From NCBI GenBank assembly GCA_002332715.1, contig DDBE01000084.1:1259-9124 (forward strand): a stretch of 7,866 nt of DNA, in the 5' to 3' direction. Both the position numbers and the translations under genes were made by a program. Under the pieces are notes generated by a model. It saw nothing but the letters and a program-made list of their open reading frames with translations, was not told the origin of the DNA and ran no database searches. Below, piece after piece: positions 1 through 7,076 of this stretch. Position 1 is the first letter of the stretch; each line of letters begins with the position of its first letter. This DNA comes from Flavobacteriales bacterium UBA2040. Lineage in GTDB: Bacteria > Bacteroidota > Bacteroidia > Flavobacteriales_D > Crocinitomicaceae.

Positions 1-1551
1 TCGAACAGAACATCTGAAATTCATTGTACGCGCAACACTAGGCACCACTTCCCAAGTAAAAGGACCACCAGCTGCCAAATCAACTAATTTTGGAAAATAA
101 CGAGTTGGATTGGTACTGGAAGGTAAACTTCTAAAATTTGGTCCGCCAGTTGATGTCGAAACTGGGGGTTGTGTGCTCACTTGATTATCCGTTTGTTCCC
201 AATTATAGGTCAATGTATCCCCATTAACATCCGTAGCGATGCAATTCAATGCAAAAGGTGTACTAACGGGAACGTAAACAGTTGTTGGACCAGCAGTAAT
301 CACTGGTGCTGAATTCATTAAGGTAGTGAGAACTGGACAAGTATGTGAGGTACTAGTTATCAAATTATGAATTTCACTCAAGTTAATCCCATGAAAATGA
401 TCATCACTATTGCTTTGAACATTCGGTGAGCAAATTCCTGCGTAACCCATTATTGTACTAGCGCTACCCGGTTCAACCGCTGTTGGGTTATTTCGGTTGC
501 AATTGTTGTTTTGCGTATGATTTGCATTGAATTGGTGTCCCATTTCATGTGCTACATAGTCGATATCAAACGGATCACCAACTGGGTTGCTACTACCAGT
601 AACTCCTCTTGCCTTATTTGAACCACAAACAACTCCTAAACCAGCCAATCCTCCTGAATTGGTTCCGAAAACATGGCCAATATCGAAGTTTGTTGAACCA
701 ATTTGCCCATTACAAGCAGTGACATTCTGATTTATCATAGCTCCTGCGTTTCCATTTGTGTATGGATCAGTACTCGCATTGGTGTAAATCAATAAATTAT
801 TGTTTGGAACTAGTGTCATTGTAATAGCGATATCCCTTTCAAAAACACCATTTACTCTATTCATAGTTGTTACTTGTGCAGCGGCAGCAAGTGTCGCGTT
901 TGTATGATATGCGGTGTATTCAGCAGTTGCAGCCAAGGCCAATCTATATGTTCTTAATTGACACGTGCCATATTCTGGAGAAGCATCGGAAGTAATCAAT
1001 TTTGTCAATTTCTCCTCTCGCGATTCAAATTCACATGACATTTGCTTATTCGTGTAAAAGTCCTTTTTGTAATAAGCCATTACCTTATTTGGGAGCGCAC
1101 TGTGAATTGGGTCTATGAAAATGGTTGAATGACCCGGTGAAGTTATCATGGCATGAAAACCTTGTGGTGTAATATCCAACTTTACTTTCTCCAATACATT
1201 GGAAACATTTACTCCATCAAAAGTCAAAATATCTGGATACAAAACATTCAACTGTGGATGCATGATTTGGTTCCGTAATACTTTGTATGTCTTGAAACCA
1301 CCGGTCAAATTCGGAAGCTGAATGAAGAAAGTCGAGTTACCCAAATCTACATTCTCTCTATATGGAGCTGATTGAATGGCGCTTATCATTGCAGACAAAT
1401 CAACAGTGTAGTAGGTTGATTTTGTCGTCTTAATGACTTGATTATTTATCTGATTTTGAGTTGGGGTGAAGTCTTGAAAAAAATTCTGAGAGACAGCAGA
1501 AAAAGAAATAAGCGCACAGAACATCGCGCCGATATAGGTAAGTTTCATCAT
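1..1551 (-). CDS. Secreted reprolysin-like (M12B-type) zinc metalloprotease, C-terminus cut off by window edge
   Basis: The frame is open from ATG at 1551 to base 1 (517 codons) with no stop, so the gene continues outside the window. Residues 1-21 form a Sec signal peptide (MMKLTYIGAMFCALISFSAVS). About 22-200 resembles a propeptide region. The catalytic domain carries HEMGHQFNANH at 335-345 (bases 549-517), giving zinc ligands His335, His339 and His345 and catalytic Glu336, followed by a Met-turn IMGYAGIC at 367-374. This spacing is metzincin-like and matches Bacteroidota reprolysin-like proteases. The usual Gly of HExxHxxGxxH is Asn342. From about 413 a beta-rich domain begins (APVITAG, then DVNGDTLTYNWEQ), typical of Ig/cadherin-like modules in secreted Bacteroidota enzymes. 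The expected role is an extracellular endopeptidase; a T9SS sorting domain beyond the edge is likely but unseen. A second ATG lies at 1548. The gene has its own promoter and follows the recA terminator. Confidence 0.9.
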   Translation of the reverse strand, partial: MMKLTYIGAMFCALISFSAVSQNFFQDFTPTQNQINNQVIKTTKSTYYTVDLSAMISAIQSAPYRENVDLGNSTFFIQLPNLTGGFKTYKVLRNQIMHPQLNVLYPDILTFDGVNVSNVLEKVKLDITPQGFHAMITSPGHSTIFIDPIHSALPNKVMAYYKKDFYTNKQMSCEFESREEKLTKLITSDASPEYGTCQLRTYRLALAATAEYTAYHTNATLAAAAQVTTMNRVNGVFERDIAITMTLVPNNNLLIYTNASTDPYTNGNAGAMINQNVTACNGQIGSTNFDIGHVFGTNSGGLAGLGVVCGSNKARGVTGSSNPVGDPFDIDYVAHEMGHQFNANHTQNNNCNRNNPTAVEPGSASTIMGYAGICSPNVQSNSDDHFHGINLSEIHNLITSTSHTCPVLTTLMNSAPVITAGPTTVYVPVSTPFALNCIATDVNGDTLTYNWEQTDNQVSTQPPVSTSTGGPNFRSLPSSTNPTRYFPKLVDLAAGGPFTWEVVPSVARTMNFRCSVR

Positions 1552-1570
1552 GTTTTTGGTTGAATTCTAT

Positions 1571-1603
1571 CAAATTTAGCACTTTAACTCATCATTGCCA
1601 AAA
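1571..1603 (-). promoter_or_regulatory. Bacteroidota-type promoter of the metalloprotease gene
   Basis: Read on the minus strand, TTTTG (1603-1599) is followed by a 20-base spacer and TAAATTTG (1578-1571). This fits the known Bacteroidota sigma-ABfr consensus TTTG-N(~19-20)-TAnnTTTG exactly at the -7 element. The ATG lies 20 bases beyond the -7 element, which leaves a short leader. It is the best promoter match in the window. It lies just downstream of the recA terminator, so the protease should be transcribed independently. Confidence 0.7.
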
Positions 1604-1613
1604 GGTTTAAGGC

Positions 1614-1645
1614 AAAAAAAAATGACACCCATTTCTGGATGCCAT
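1614..1645 (-). terminator. Intrinsic terminator of recA
   Basis: On the minus strand, about 20 bases after the recA stop, a stem with arms ATGGCATCC and GGGTGTCAT forms 9 pairs including two G-U wobbles. The loop is AGAAAT, and the stem is followed directly by a run of nine T (plus-strand A-run 1614-1622). This has the full form of a Rho-independent terminator and isolates recA from the protease gene downstream. Confidence 0.8.
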
Positions 1646-1664
1646 CTTCCGATATGCAGTTAGT

Positions 1665-2693
1665 TTATTCTACTAGCTCGGGTTGGCTTGTAGGACTAAG
1701 AGCTTCTTTAATTCTAGATTCTAATTCCTCCATTAGTTCTGGGTTGTCCAGTACTAATTGTTTTACAGCGTCTCTTCCTTGTCCAAGTTTCGTTTCTCCA
1801 TACGAGAACCAAGAGCCACTTTTGTTGACAATGTTTAATTCAACTCCAAGGTCTATAATCTCACCAACTTTAGAGATTCCACCTCCATACATAATGTCAA
1901 ATTCTGCTCTTCTGAAAGGCGGAGCTACTTTGTTTTTCACAACTTTTACTTTCACGCGGTTTCCAATAACTTCGTCTCCATCCTTAATCTGTGTTGAACG
2001 ACGAATGTCCAATCGAACTGAAGAGTAGAACTTCAAAGCGTTTCCACCTGATGTTGTTTCTGGATTTCCGAACATCACGCCAATTTTCTCACGGAGCTGG
2101 TTGATGAAAATACAGCAAGTTCCAGCTTTATTAATAGAACCCGTTAGTTTACGTAATGCCTTAGACATCAATCTTGCTTGAAGTCCCATTTGAGAATCAC
2201 CCATTTCACCTTCAATCTCCGCTTTAGGTGTTAATGCAGCAACTGAATCTATTACCACAATATCAACTGCTCCCGAGCGAATCAAATTATCCGCAATTTC
2301 TAATGCTTGCTCACCATTGTCCGGTTGAGAGATAATCAAATTGTCGATATCAACACCTAATTTTTGCGCATAAAACTGATCAAAAGCATGCTCTGCATCA
2401 ATAAAAGCTGCTATTCCACCTTTTTTTTGACATTCCGCTATGGCGTGTATGGCCAAGGTCGTTTTTCCCGACGATTCTGGACCGTATATTTCAACTACTC
2501 TTCCTTTGGGAAATCCATTGATTCCCAATGCTAAATCCAAGGTCAAAGAACCCGTTGGAATTACTTCTACATTAGCAACTGGATTGTCTCCGAGTTTCAT
2601 CACGGTTCCTTTGCCGTAAGTCTTGTCAAGCTTGTCCATTGTTAATTGGAGTGCTTTCAATTTTTCTGCGTTTACTTCTTTTTTATCTGACAT
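1665..2693 (-). CDS. recA: RecA recombinase
   Basis: This is the ATP-dependent strand-exchange protein. It forms filaments on single-stranded DNA, drives homologous recombination and, where LexA is present, stimulates LexA self-cleavage. The 342-residue length is normal for the family. Visible landmarks are Walker A GPESSGKT at 71-78, the catalytic glutamate in DAEHAFD at 99-105 (Glu101), Walker B VVIDS at 146-150, loop L1 around [14 protein letters not shown] at 161-174 and loop L2 around [14 protein letters not shown] at 208-221. The N-terminal polymerisation helix (about 8-30) and the [16 protein letters not shown] segment (250-265) are also present. The C-terminal tail is short. There is no frameshift or missing catalytic residue. 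The gene is monocistronic by context: it has a 98-bp leader after bcp and a strong terminator after it. The identification is secure. Confidence 0.99.
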   Translation of the reverse strand: MSDKKEVNAEKLKALQLTMDKLDKTYGKGTVMKLGDNPVANVEVIPTGSLTLDLALGINGFPKGRVVEIYGPESSGKTTLAIHAIAECQKKGGIAAFIDAEHAFDQFYAQKLGVDIDNLIISQPDNGEQALEIADNLIRSGAVDIVVIDSVAALTPKAEIEGEMGDSQMGLQARLMSKALRKLTGSINKAGTCCIFINQLREKIGVMFGNPETTSGGNALKFYSSVRLDIRRSTQIKDGDEVIGNRVKVKVVKNKVAPPFRRAEFDIMYGGGISKVGEIIDLGVELNIVNKSGSWFSYGETKLGQGRDAVKQLVLDNPELMEELESRIKEALSPTSQPELVE

Positions 2694-2710
2694 ATCGGTT
2701 ATGTTTAGTT

Positions 2711-2726
2711 TTCCACCAAGGCGGAA
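2711..2726 (-). promoter_or_regulatory. Imperfect palindrome in the recA leader
   Basis: The plus-strand sequence is TTCCACCAAGGCGGAA: 7-base arms around a central AA with one mismatch, which would be a G-U pair in RNA. It ends about 18 bases before the recA ATG. As DNA it could be an operator; as RNA it would be a small hairpin in the 5' leader. No protein is assigned. The sequence shows the symmetry only; the function is inference. Confidence 0.35.
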
Positions 2727-2745
2727 TGGTTTAATTTATATATTG

Positions 2746-2786
2746 AACGGTACAAAGATTATTCATCAGGCCGTAAACTATTTACG
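2746..2786 (-). promoter_or_regulatory. Probable recA promoter region with upstream perfect dyad
   Basis: On the minus strand the perfect dyad CGTAAA-TAG-TTTACG (2786-2772) precedes TAATCTTTG (about 2762-2754). The latter is one base longer than the Bacteroidota -7 consensus TAnnTTTG. No clear TTTG is seen at the -33 distance; the dyad sits there instead, so a bound repressor could block the polymerase. The dyad starts five bases after the bcp stop but has no T-tract, so it is a poor terminator candidate. Operator function, for example SOS control, is inference. Confidence 0.4.
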
Positions 2787-2791
2787 TTGTT

Positions 2792-3259
2792 CTATTCTTC
2801 CTTAAATATTTTTAAAATTTCTTCGGTATGAGCTTTGGTTTTTGGCTTGTCGATAATTCCCTTGATTGTACCCGTTTCATCTAAAACAAAGGTGGTACGA
2901 TGAATGCCATCATAAATTTTCCCCATAAATTTTTTCTCGCCCCAAACTCCAAACGTTTCTATCATTTCTTTTTGCTCGTCCGCAACTAAGGCAAATGGCA
3001 ATTGAAACTTATCGACAAACTTCTGGTGGCTTTTCTCTGAATCGGCGCTTACTCCTATTACTTCAATACCCTTTTTTTGAAGTTCAGACCAATTATCTCG
3101 AATATTACAAGCTTGCGTTGTGCATCCAGGTGTATTGTCTTTGGGATAAAAATAGACAACAGCCTTCTTTCCTTCGTAGCTTTTTTGGTTTATAGCCTTA
3201 CCGTTTTGATCCTTTCCAGACCAACTTGGCGCCTTATCTCCTACTTTTAAATGTTTCAT
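2792..3259 (-). CDS. bcp: Thiol peroxidase, Bcp/PrxQ-type peroxiredoxin
   Basis: This cytoplasmic peroxiredoxin reduces hydrogen peroxide and organic hydroperoxides using thioredoxin as electron donor. The 155 residues match the usual single-domain Bcp length. The thioredoxin-like fold is visible from VGDKAPSWSG (6-15) onward. The active site FYPKDNTPGCTTQAC places the peroxidatic cysteine at Cys46 with Thr43 before it. Cys51 five residues later is the resolving cysteine of the CxxxxC subclass, so an intramolecular disulfide is expected. Arg121 in GIHRTTFVLDETG is the conserved active-site arginine region. No signal peptide is seen. The gene has its own upstream promoter and is separated by 107 bp from the ATP-synthase accessory pair and by 98 bp from recA. 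Its place next to recA may reflect stress-related clustering, but co-regulation is not shown. Confidence 0.97.
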   Translation of the reverse strand: MKHLKVGDKAPSWSGKDQNGKAINQKSYEGKKAVVYFYPKDNTPGCTTQACNIRDNWSELQKKGIEVIGVSADSEKSHQKFVDKFQLPFALVADEQKEMIETFGVWGEKKFMGKIYDGIHRTTFVLDETGTIKGIIDKPKTKAHTEEILKIFKEE

Positions 3260-3276
3260 TTTGACGAAATATTAAT

Positions 3277-3309
3277 CAAATATAATGATTGTTTTTTAAT
3301 CAAAACAAA
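3277..3309 (-). promoter_or_regulatory. Bacteroidota-type promoter of bcp
   Basis: The minus strand reads TATATTTG at 3284-3277, an exact TAnnTTTG element. Candidate -33 TTTG motifs lie at 3304-3301 (16-base spacer) and 3309-3306 (21-base spacer). The ATG is only 17 bases beyond the -7 element, implying a very short leader. The surroundings are AT-rich, so a chance match is possible. Confidence 0.5.
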
Positions 3310-3317
3310 TTAAAACG

Positions 3318-3347
3318 AAAAAAGTTTAGGTGAAATAAAAAAACCTA
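3318..3347 (-). terminator. Weak intrinsic terminator after the atpI-like gene
   Basis: On the minus strand, TAGGT and ACCTA form a 5-bp stem with an 11-base T-rich loop, followed after AAC by six T. It begins 19 bases after the stop of the four-helix membrane protein. The stem is short, so read-through into bcp is possible. The position, at the end of the tight gene cluster and before the bcp promoter, supports the call. Confidence 0.4.
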
Positions 3348-3366
3348 CTGAGTTATGTTCCGTGAT

Positions 3367-3735
3367 TTAAACCGCCTTTTGACTTTGCTTTAAAAAGAAG
3401 ATGGTTTGAATAAATAATCCCGCCATGTGCGTGAAAACAACACTTAAAAGAATGTTTGGGGAGGCTTGTATATTACTAAATATCATATAAACAGCTAATC
3501 CCAAGAAAGCTAAAATTTGAAAAACAGTGGCCATTAAAAACCGGTTGATAAACTGACCTTCTTTGAATTTAAAGTGAACGATTTGAACGCCGACCATCAG
3601 TATGAGCCAACTTGCAAAAAGGCCGAGAAATAAAATTTTTAAATTTAAATTTGGGACAAACATTTTGATAATCACGAAGGCAAGAGCAATAAATCCAGTT
3701 AAGCTCAACACATTATAAAGTGCTAATTTATTCAT
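3367..3735 (-). CDS. Four-helix membrane protein, AtpI-like, beside atpZ
   Basis: This is a 122-residue, very hydrophobic protein with four predicted membrane helices at about 5-27, 33-54, 65-87 and 94-115. Short basic loops such as HFKFKEGQFINR (54-65) lie between them. Size and topology match AtpI (UncI), the small inner-membrane protein that helps assemble the c-ring of F1Fo ATP synthase. In Bacteroidota a protein of this kind commonly lies between atpZ and atpB. I do not recognise a diagnostic motif, so the family call rests on topology and context. Its ATG overlaps the atpZ stop by 8 bp (ATGAATAA), which implies translational coupling. No ATP-synthase structural gene follows; a weak terminator and bcp come next. 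It could also be an unrelated four-helix protein. Confidence 0.85.
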   Translation of the reverse strand: MNKLALYNVLSLTGFIALAFVIIKMFVPNLNLKILFLGLFASWLILMVGVQIVHFKFKEGQFINRFLMATVFQILAFLGLAVYMIFSNIQASPNILLSVVFTHMAGLFIQTIFFLKQSQKAV

Positions 3736-3949
3736 CTTCCTTGCTGCTGTTTATGACTTCTTTTATAACTAAATACATCGCCAAAAAGACGCCACTTAGC
3801 GCCAAAACGATGGCCCAAATGTTTTCTGTTTTATACCTATCATCTAAATAAGTGCCGAGCCATGAAAACAGCCCAATAATCACTCCCATCTGAATTACAA
3901 TTCCCGAAAATCGGGCGTATTTCTTCATGGGAGAAGAGGACTTACTCAT
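3728..3949 (-). CDS. atpZ: AtpZ/AtpI-family F1Fo ATP synthase accessory protein
   Basis: This is a 73-residue inner-membrane protein with two helices: about 14-32 (FSGIVIQMGVIIGLFSWLG) and about 44-64 (IWAIVLALSGVFLAMYLVI). They are joined by the short acidic/basic loop TYLDDRYKTEN. The order Gly-rich first helix, then LDxxY/F, then second helix is typical of the small AtpZ-type proteins (ATPase_gene1 family). These are usually encoded ahead of the atp operon and are linked to ATP-synthase assembly or to Mg2+ supply. The start codon shares one base with the bactofilin stop (TAATG), and the stop overlaps the next gene, so the three genes are probably coupled in translation. The absence of atpB downstream is unusual for this gene. 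Confidence 0.85.
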   Translation of the reverse strand: MSKSSSPMKKYARFSGIVIQMGVIIGLFSWLGTYLDDRYKTENIWAIVLALSGVFLAMYLVIKEVINSSKEDE

Positions 3950-4365
3950 TAATAAACGATATCTGGTTGATTCTCAGATTGCGTTTTTTGCTTCGGTCTA
4001 GAAGACACTGCGCCACCCATTGAGCAATTACCCATGAAAATAGCTCCTTGATGAATTTCAATTTTTGCTGTAGAAATATCCCCTTCAATCTTAGATTTTT
4101 CACGCAAAGTTAAAAGTGCTTCTACATTAAGATTTCCCGTAATTCGGCCTTCAACATCGGCTTCTTTGCAGGTCAAATTTCCTTTAATGACAGCATTTTC
4201 ACCAATCAAGACTTTGCCGGCACAAGCAATATTGCCTTGAACCTCACCGTCAATTCGTATACTAGAATCAGTAATTAATTCCCCTATGATTTTTGCTCCT
4301 TCAACCAACCTGTTCAGTCGATCTGGTGCTTCAAAATTTCCGCTGTTATTCTTCTTTCCCATCAT
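3949..4365 (-). CDS. Bactofilin, polymer-forming cytoskeletal protein
   Basis: This 138-residue protein has a bactofilin domain at about 22-115. Short beta-helix repeats are visible as IDGEVQGNI, IGENAVIKGNL, VEGRITGNLNV, KSKIEGDIST and IHQGAIFMGN. Proteins of this family self-assemble without nucleotide into filaments at the inner face of the membrane and act as scaffolds for cell-wall enzymes, polarity or motility proteins. The N-terminus (1-20) is polar, and the C-tail from about 117 (SSRPKQKTQSENQP) is probably disordered, as usual. Two ATGs stand in tandem (4365 and 4362), and either could be the start. The gene begins 17 bp after the porW-like stop and shares one base with atpZ, so it is a middle gene of the operon. 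Its link to type IX secretion or ATP synthase is contextual only. Confidence 0.95.
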   Translation of the reverse strand: MMGKKNNSGNFEAPDRLNRLVEGAKIIGELITDSSIRIDGEVQGNIACAGKVLIGENAVIKGNLTCKEADVEGRITGNLNVEALLTLREKSKIEGDISTAKIEIHQGAIFMGNCSMGGAVSSRPKQKTQSENQPDIVY

Positions 4366-4382
4366 CTTATCCAGTTATTATT

Positions 4383-7055
4383 CTAATAATACTCTTCGCA
4401 AAACATTTCGTATTCATTTAGTTTTTGCGTTTCAAAAAGTGTTTTCAAATTAGGTAGAGTAATTAAAGTTGTCTTAGCAACTTGAAGATCCATCAAATGC
4501 TTTCTTGTGGCTTTAAAGGTCCGCATATATTCCTTTGCCTCCAAATCATTTTCAAATTTATCTATAACCACGATGCTTTGGTCGTCTCCATATATCTTCG
4601 AACTTACCTTTAATTTAGCTCTGGAGTAGAACTCTATGTTGAAATCGACGATTTTATTCTTGGATAAACTCGAGTTGTCATCTTTAGGAATGAAAATTAA
4701 AACAAAGTGCTCCAATTTGTCATCGTAGGTATACAAAGATTTTTTTGTAAAATCTACCAGTTCAAACTTAGAGAAACCGTTTTTTATTATATCTATCATT
4801 TCCTGAGCTCGTATTGCTTCTGTCGTTTTAGGGAATTCTTTTGTAATTAAATTCAAAGTCGGTAATAATGTTGTTTTTTCTGGATTTAATTTTCCTTGAC
4901 ACATAGCCTTTAACAACATATATTTCGATCGATACTCGTTTTCAGGTTCATTCAAAAGCACTTCTTCGGCACTCACCAGCGCAGGATAATACAAACCTTG
5001 ACTATATCTGCTCAGCGTATACACGTAATCCTTTTGCGCTTTTGCTTCGTACTCTTTTTTCTTCACGAAACAATCTGGATCGCGCAAATAGCAGGCGTAA
5101 TCAGAATTCGGGTAATAATTCAATATATAACTCTTATGAATGTCCGCTTCCGATCTATTCGTGGCTTCATTCATTCGATACATCTGAAAAGCTGACATTG
5201 CCTTATAATCCGTTTCGAAATCTTTTTCCACCACTGCTGTAAACTGATCTGTCGCTAATTTTGCTTCGTTCAATTGGTCCTTGTAAATTATTCCCGCCGC
5301 ATATCGCGCTTTGACCAATCTGTTTTGCGAGGCTAAAATGGCTGAATCTCCCTTCGGAATGTTTTTCGATAATGCTTCTATACTATATGGATCTGTGGGT
5401 TCGTCCACCACCTCAGCGCTGTCGACCAGTACTTCTATTCCATTTTCATCGATAAACGTTGCAATGACAATTTTGTCACTTCGTCGCCAATCATCTTCAT
5501 TAGTTCGATCGCCCCAAAGTCTTTTAAAATCTTCAAATCCCTCCGCACGAGCTTTGGCATTGGTGAAGATAAACTTACTGCCACTTTGAGTTTGGTTGAA
5601 TGCATTCTGATTTTTCTGAAGTGCAATTAGCTTTTCAGCCTCACGTTTTTTTCTTTCTTCTTCTCTGGATTTTAAGGTCTTTCCAACTTCCTCTAAATAC
5701 GTCAATTGATCGGACTCACTCATACCTGCAATTCGTTGAACACTATCTTCAAATTGCGCTAGCTCAACCGCTTGCACTAATTCTCTTAATTTGGATGCTT
5801 TGTTACGTATGGCTTCGGCATTTGGGTATTTACCATTTATAACTCTTGCACACGAATCATAATATTTCTGAGCTGGTATATAGTCTTTCTTCGCAAAACG
5901 CAAATTACCCATTTTCTCATATGCCATCCCTTTTTGGCGGCTGTTCGTCGTGCTATAAAACGCTGATTCTGTTAAATAATGCACAGCTTGAGGTTCATTC
6001 CCTTTTGATAATTCAATATTGGCCAATGCGTAATAAATTTGATCCTTGAATTCTGCATTTTTCGGATCATCCAACATCTTGTTTAAGTCCTTGATTAACT
6101 TGTCGCTTCCGCCTAAAAATGCTCTTTTCAATCGAGCGCTAAATGCCATTTCATAAGGTGCGTTACTCTTTAAAACTTTGGTGTAATTGGCAATAGCTGC
6201 TGACGCATTCCCCCCTTCTTCATTCAACTGACCCAAAATAAAATAAACTCTTGCTTTGTCGGCCTTGCGTTTTATATATTTTGCTGCTAAATTCAAATTT
6301 GCAATCGCCTCTTCGTTTTCGCCACGAATCAAATTCAATTCCGCTTTGGTCAAGTACATTTCTGGATAAATTCCTTTCGGCACAGTCGCCACTTCTTCCT
6401 CTTTATCCTTTTCCTTTTGTTTCTTCGATTTCTTTAAATTCTTATTGAAATTTTTGAACGTCTTTTGTTTTGCTGCTTCCTTTTCTGAAATCAATGCTTG
6501 GTCGAGAATGTCCAAGTTGAATCCAGCTTCAGTATATTTTCCAAGAACAAGATTCGTTTTTGCCATCCACAATTCGCCGACAAAATTAGACTCGTCATTG
6601 GTGTAAAACTTCTTGATGAACATGAAGTTCTTCATCGCTTGTTCATAATCTCTACGGATATAACTTGCGCGACCAACCGTGGTCCAGTTTTCATCAATGT
6701 AATTATTGTTTTCTTCTTTCTTTCTCGAAGGACGTGCACTACCCGGCATGCTGTGATTCTGAATCACTTTTGTGCATTTCGCAATGGCAGTGTCAATCGC
6801 AGGGTACAAATTTTTAACAGCGCCCGTATCTGGATAATTCTGAAGAGGAAGCAAGGTGTAATAATCCTCCACTACATTTCTTCGGTAATCCGACAAGGCT
6901 TGATCCAACAATAAATTGGCGTTGAAATATCCATTGTAGTGCGAAGTGGTGCTATGATAAAAGCGATTGACAGCCGTATTCTTAGCTGGGTTGCACGCAA
7001 TAAGAACAAAAAGGAGCAAAGCTGCTCCTATACTGAATCTGAAAAAATTAATCAT
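4383..7055 (-). CDS. porW: PorW/SprE-like type IX secretion system TPR lipoprotein
   Basis: This large periplasm-facing outer-membrane lipoprotein belongs to the PorW/SprE family. In Porphyromonas gingivalis and Flavobacterium johnsoniae the family is needed for T9SS secretion and gliding and is reported to connect with the PorK/N ring. With ATG at 7055 it has 890 residues. A lipoprotein signal peptide ends in the lipobox LIAC with Cys21, followed by NRFYHSTTSHYNGYFNA (about 30-46), a family hallmark. TPR-like helices occupy about 125-400, interrupted by a lysine-rich linker (about 195-221). A charged coiled-coil lies at about 425-485. WGDRTNEDDWRRSDK (514-528) is another conserved patch. More TPR-like helices (about 575-760) precede a compact C-terminal domain (about 770-890) with FVLIFIPKDD and IVVIDKFEN. 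A TTG at 7079 extends the frame by 8 residues, but it lies inside the hairpin at 7077-7105, so I prefer the ATG. Confidence 0.9.
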   Translation of the reverse strand: MINFFRFSIGAALLLFVLIACNPAKNTAVNRFYHSTTSHYNGYFNANLLLDQALSDYRRNVVEDYYTLLPLQNYPDTGAVKNLYPAIDTAIAKCTKVIQNHSMPGSARPSRKKEENNNYIDENWTTVGRASYIRRDYEQAMKNFMFIKKFYTNDESNFVGELWMAKTNLVLGKYTEAGFNLDILDQALISEKEAAKQKTFKNFNKNLKKSKKQKEKDKEEEVATVPKGIYPEMYLTKAELNLIRGENEEAIANLNLAAKYIKRKADKARVYFILGQLNEEGGNASAAIANYTKVLKSNAPYEMAFSARLKRAFLGGSDKLIKDLNKMLDDPKNAEFKDQIYYALANIELSKGNEPQAVHYLTESAFYSTTNSRQKGMAYEKMGNLRFAKKDYIPAQKYYDSCARVINGKYPNAEAIRNKASKLRELVQAVELAQFEDSVQRIAGMSESDQLTYLEEVGKTLKSREEERKKREAEKLIALQKNQNAFNQTQSGSKFIFTNAKARAEGFEDFKRLWGDRTNEDDWRRSDKIVIATFIDENGIEVLVDSAEVVDEPTDPYSIEALSKNIPKGDSAILASQNRLVKARYAAGIIYKDQLNEAKLATDQFTAVVEKDFETDYKAMSAFQMYRMNEATNRSEADIHKSYILNYYPNSDYACYLRDPDCFVKKKEYEAKAQKDYVYTLSRYSQGLYYPALVSAEEVLLNEPENEYRSKYMLLKAMCQGKLNPEKTTLLPTLNLITKEFPKTTEAIRAQEMIDIIKNGFSKFELVDFTKKSLYTYDDKLEHFVLIFIPKDDNSSLSKNKIVDFNIEFYSRAKLKVSSKIYGDDQSIVVIDKFENDLEAKEYMRTFKATRKHLMDLQVAKTTLITLPNLKTLFETQKLNEYEMFCEEYY

Positions 7056-7076
7056 TAAACTGGTTTTCTTGACTAA

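Noticed and set aside
1639..2028. Open plus-strand frame of 129 codons opposite the end of recA
   Set aside because: It lies antisense to a fully conserved recA and also runs across the recA terminator; the translation has no recognisable domain.
2772..2786. Dyad after bcp read as a bcp terminator
   Set aside because: The stem is only 6 bp with a 3-base loop and no T-tract follows on the minus strand; a regulatory site for recA fits better.
5435..5626. Minus-strand 63-codon frame inside the PorW-like gene
   Set aside because: It is an out-of-phase frame fully contained in porW on the same strand, with no separate start signal.
4998..6914. Several plus-strand open frames of 65-138 codons opposite the PorW-like gene
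   Set aside because: They are antisense shadows of a long gene with clear family features; their products are rich in Ser, Leu, Ile and Phe without domains, and no promoter was seen.
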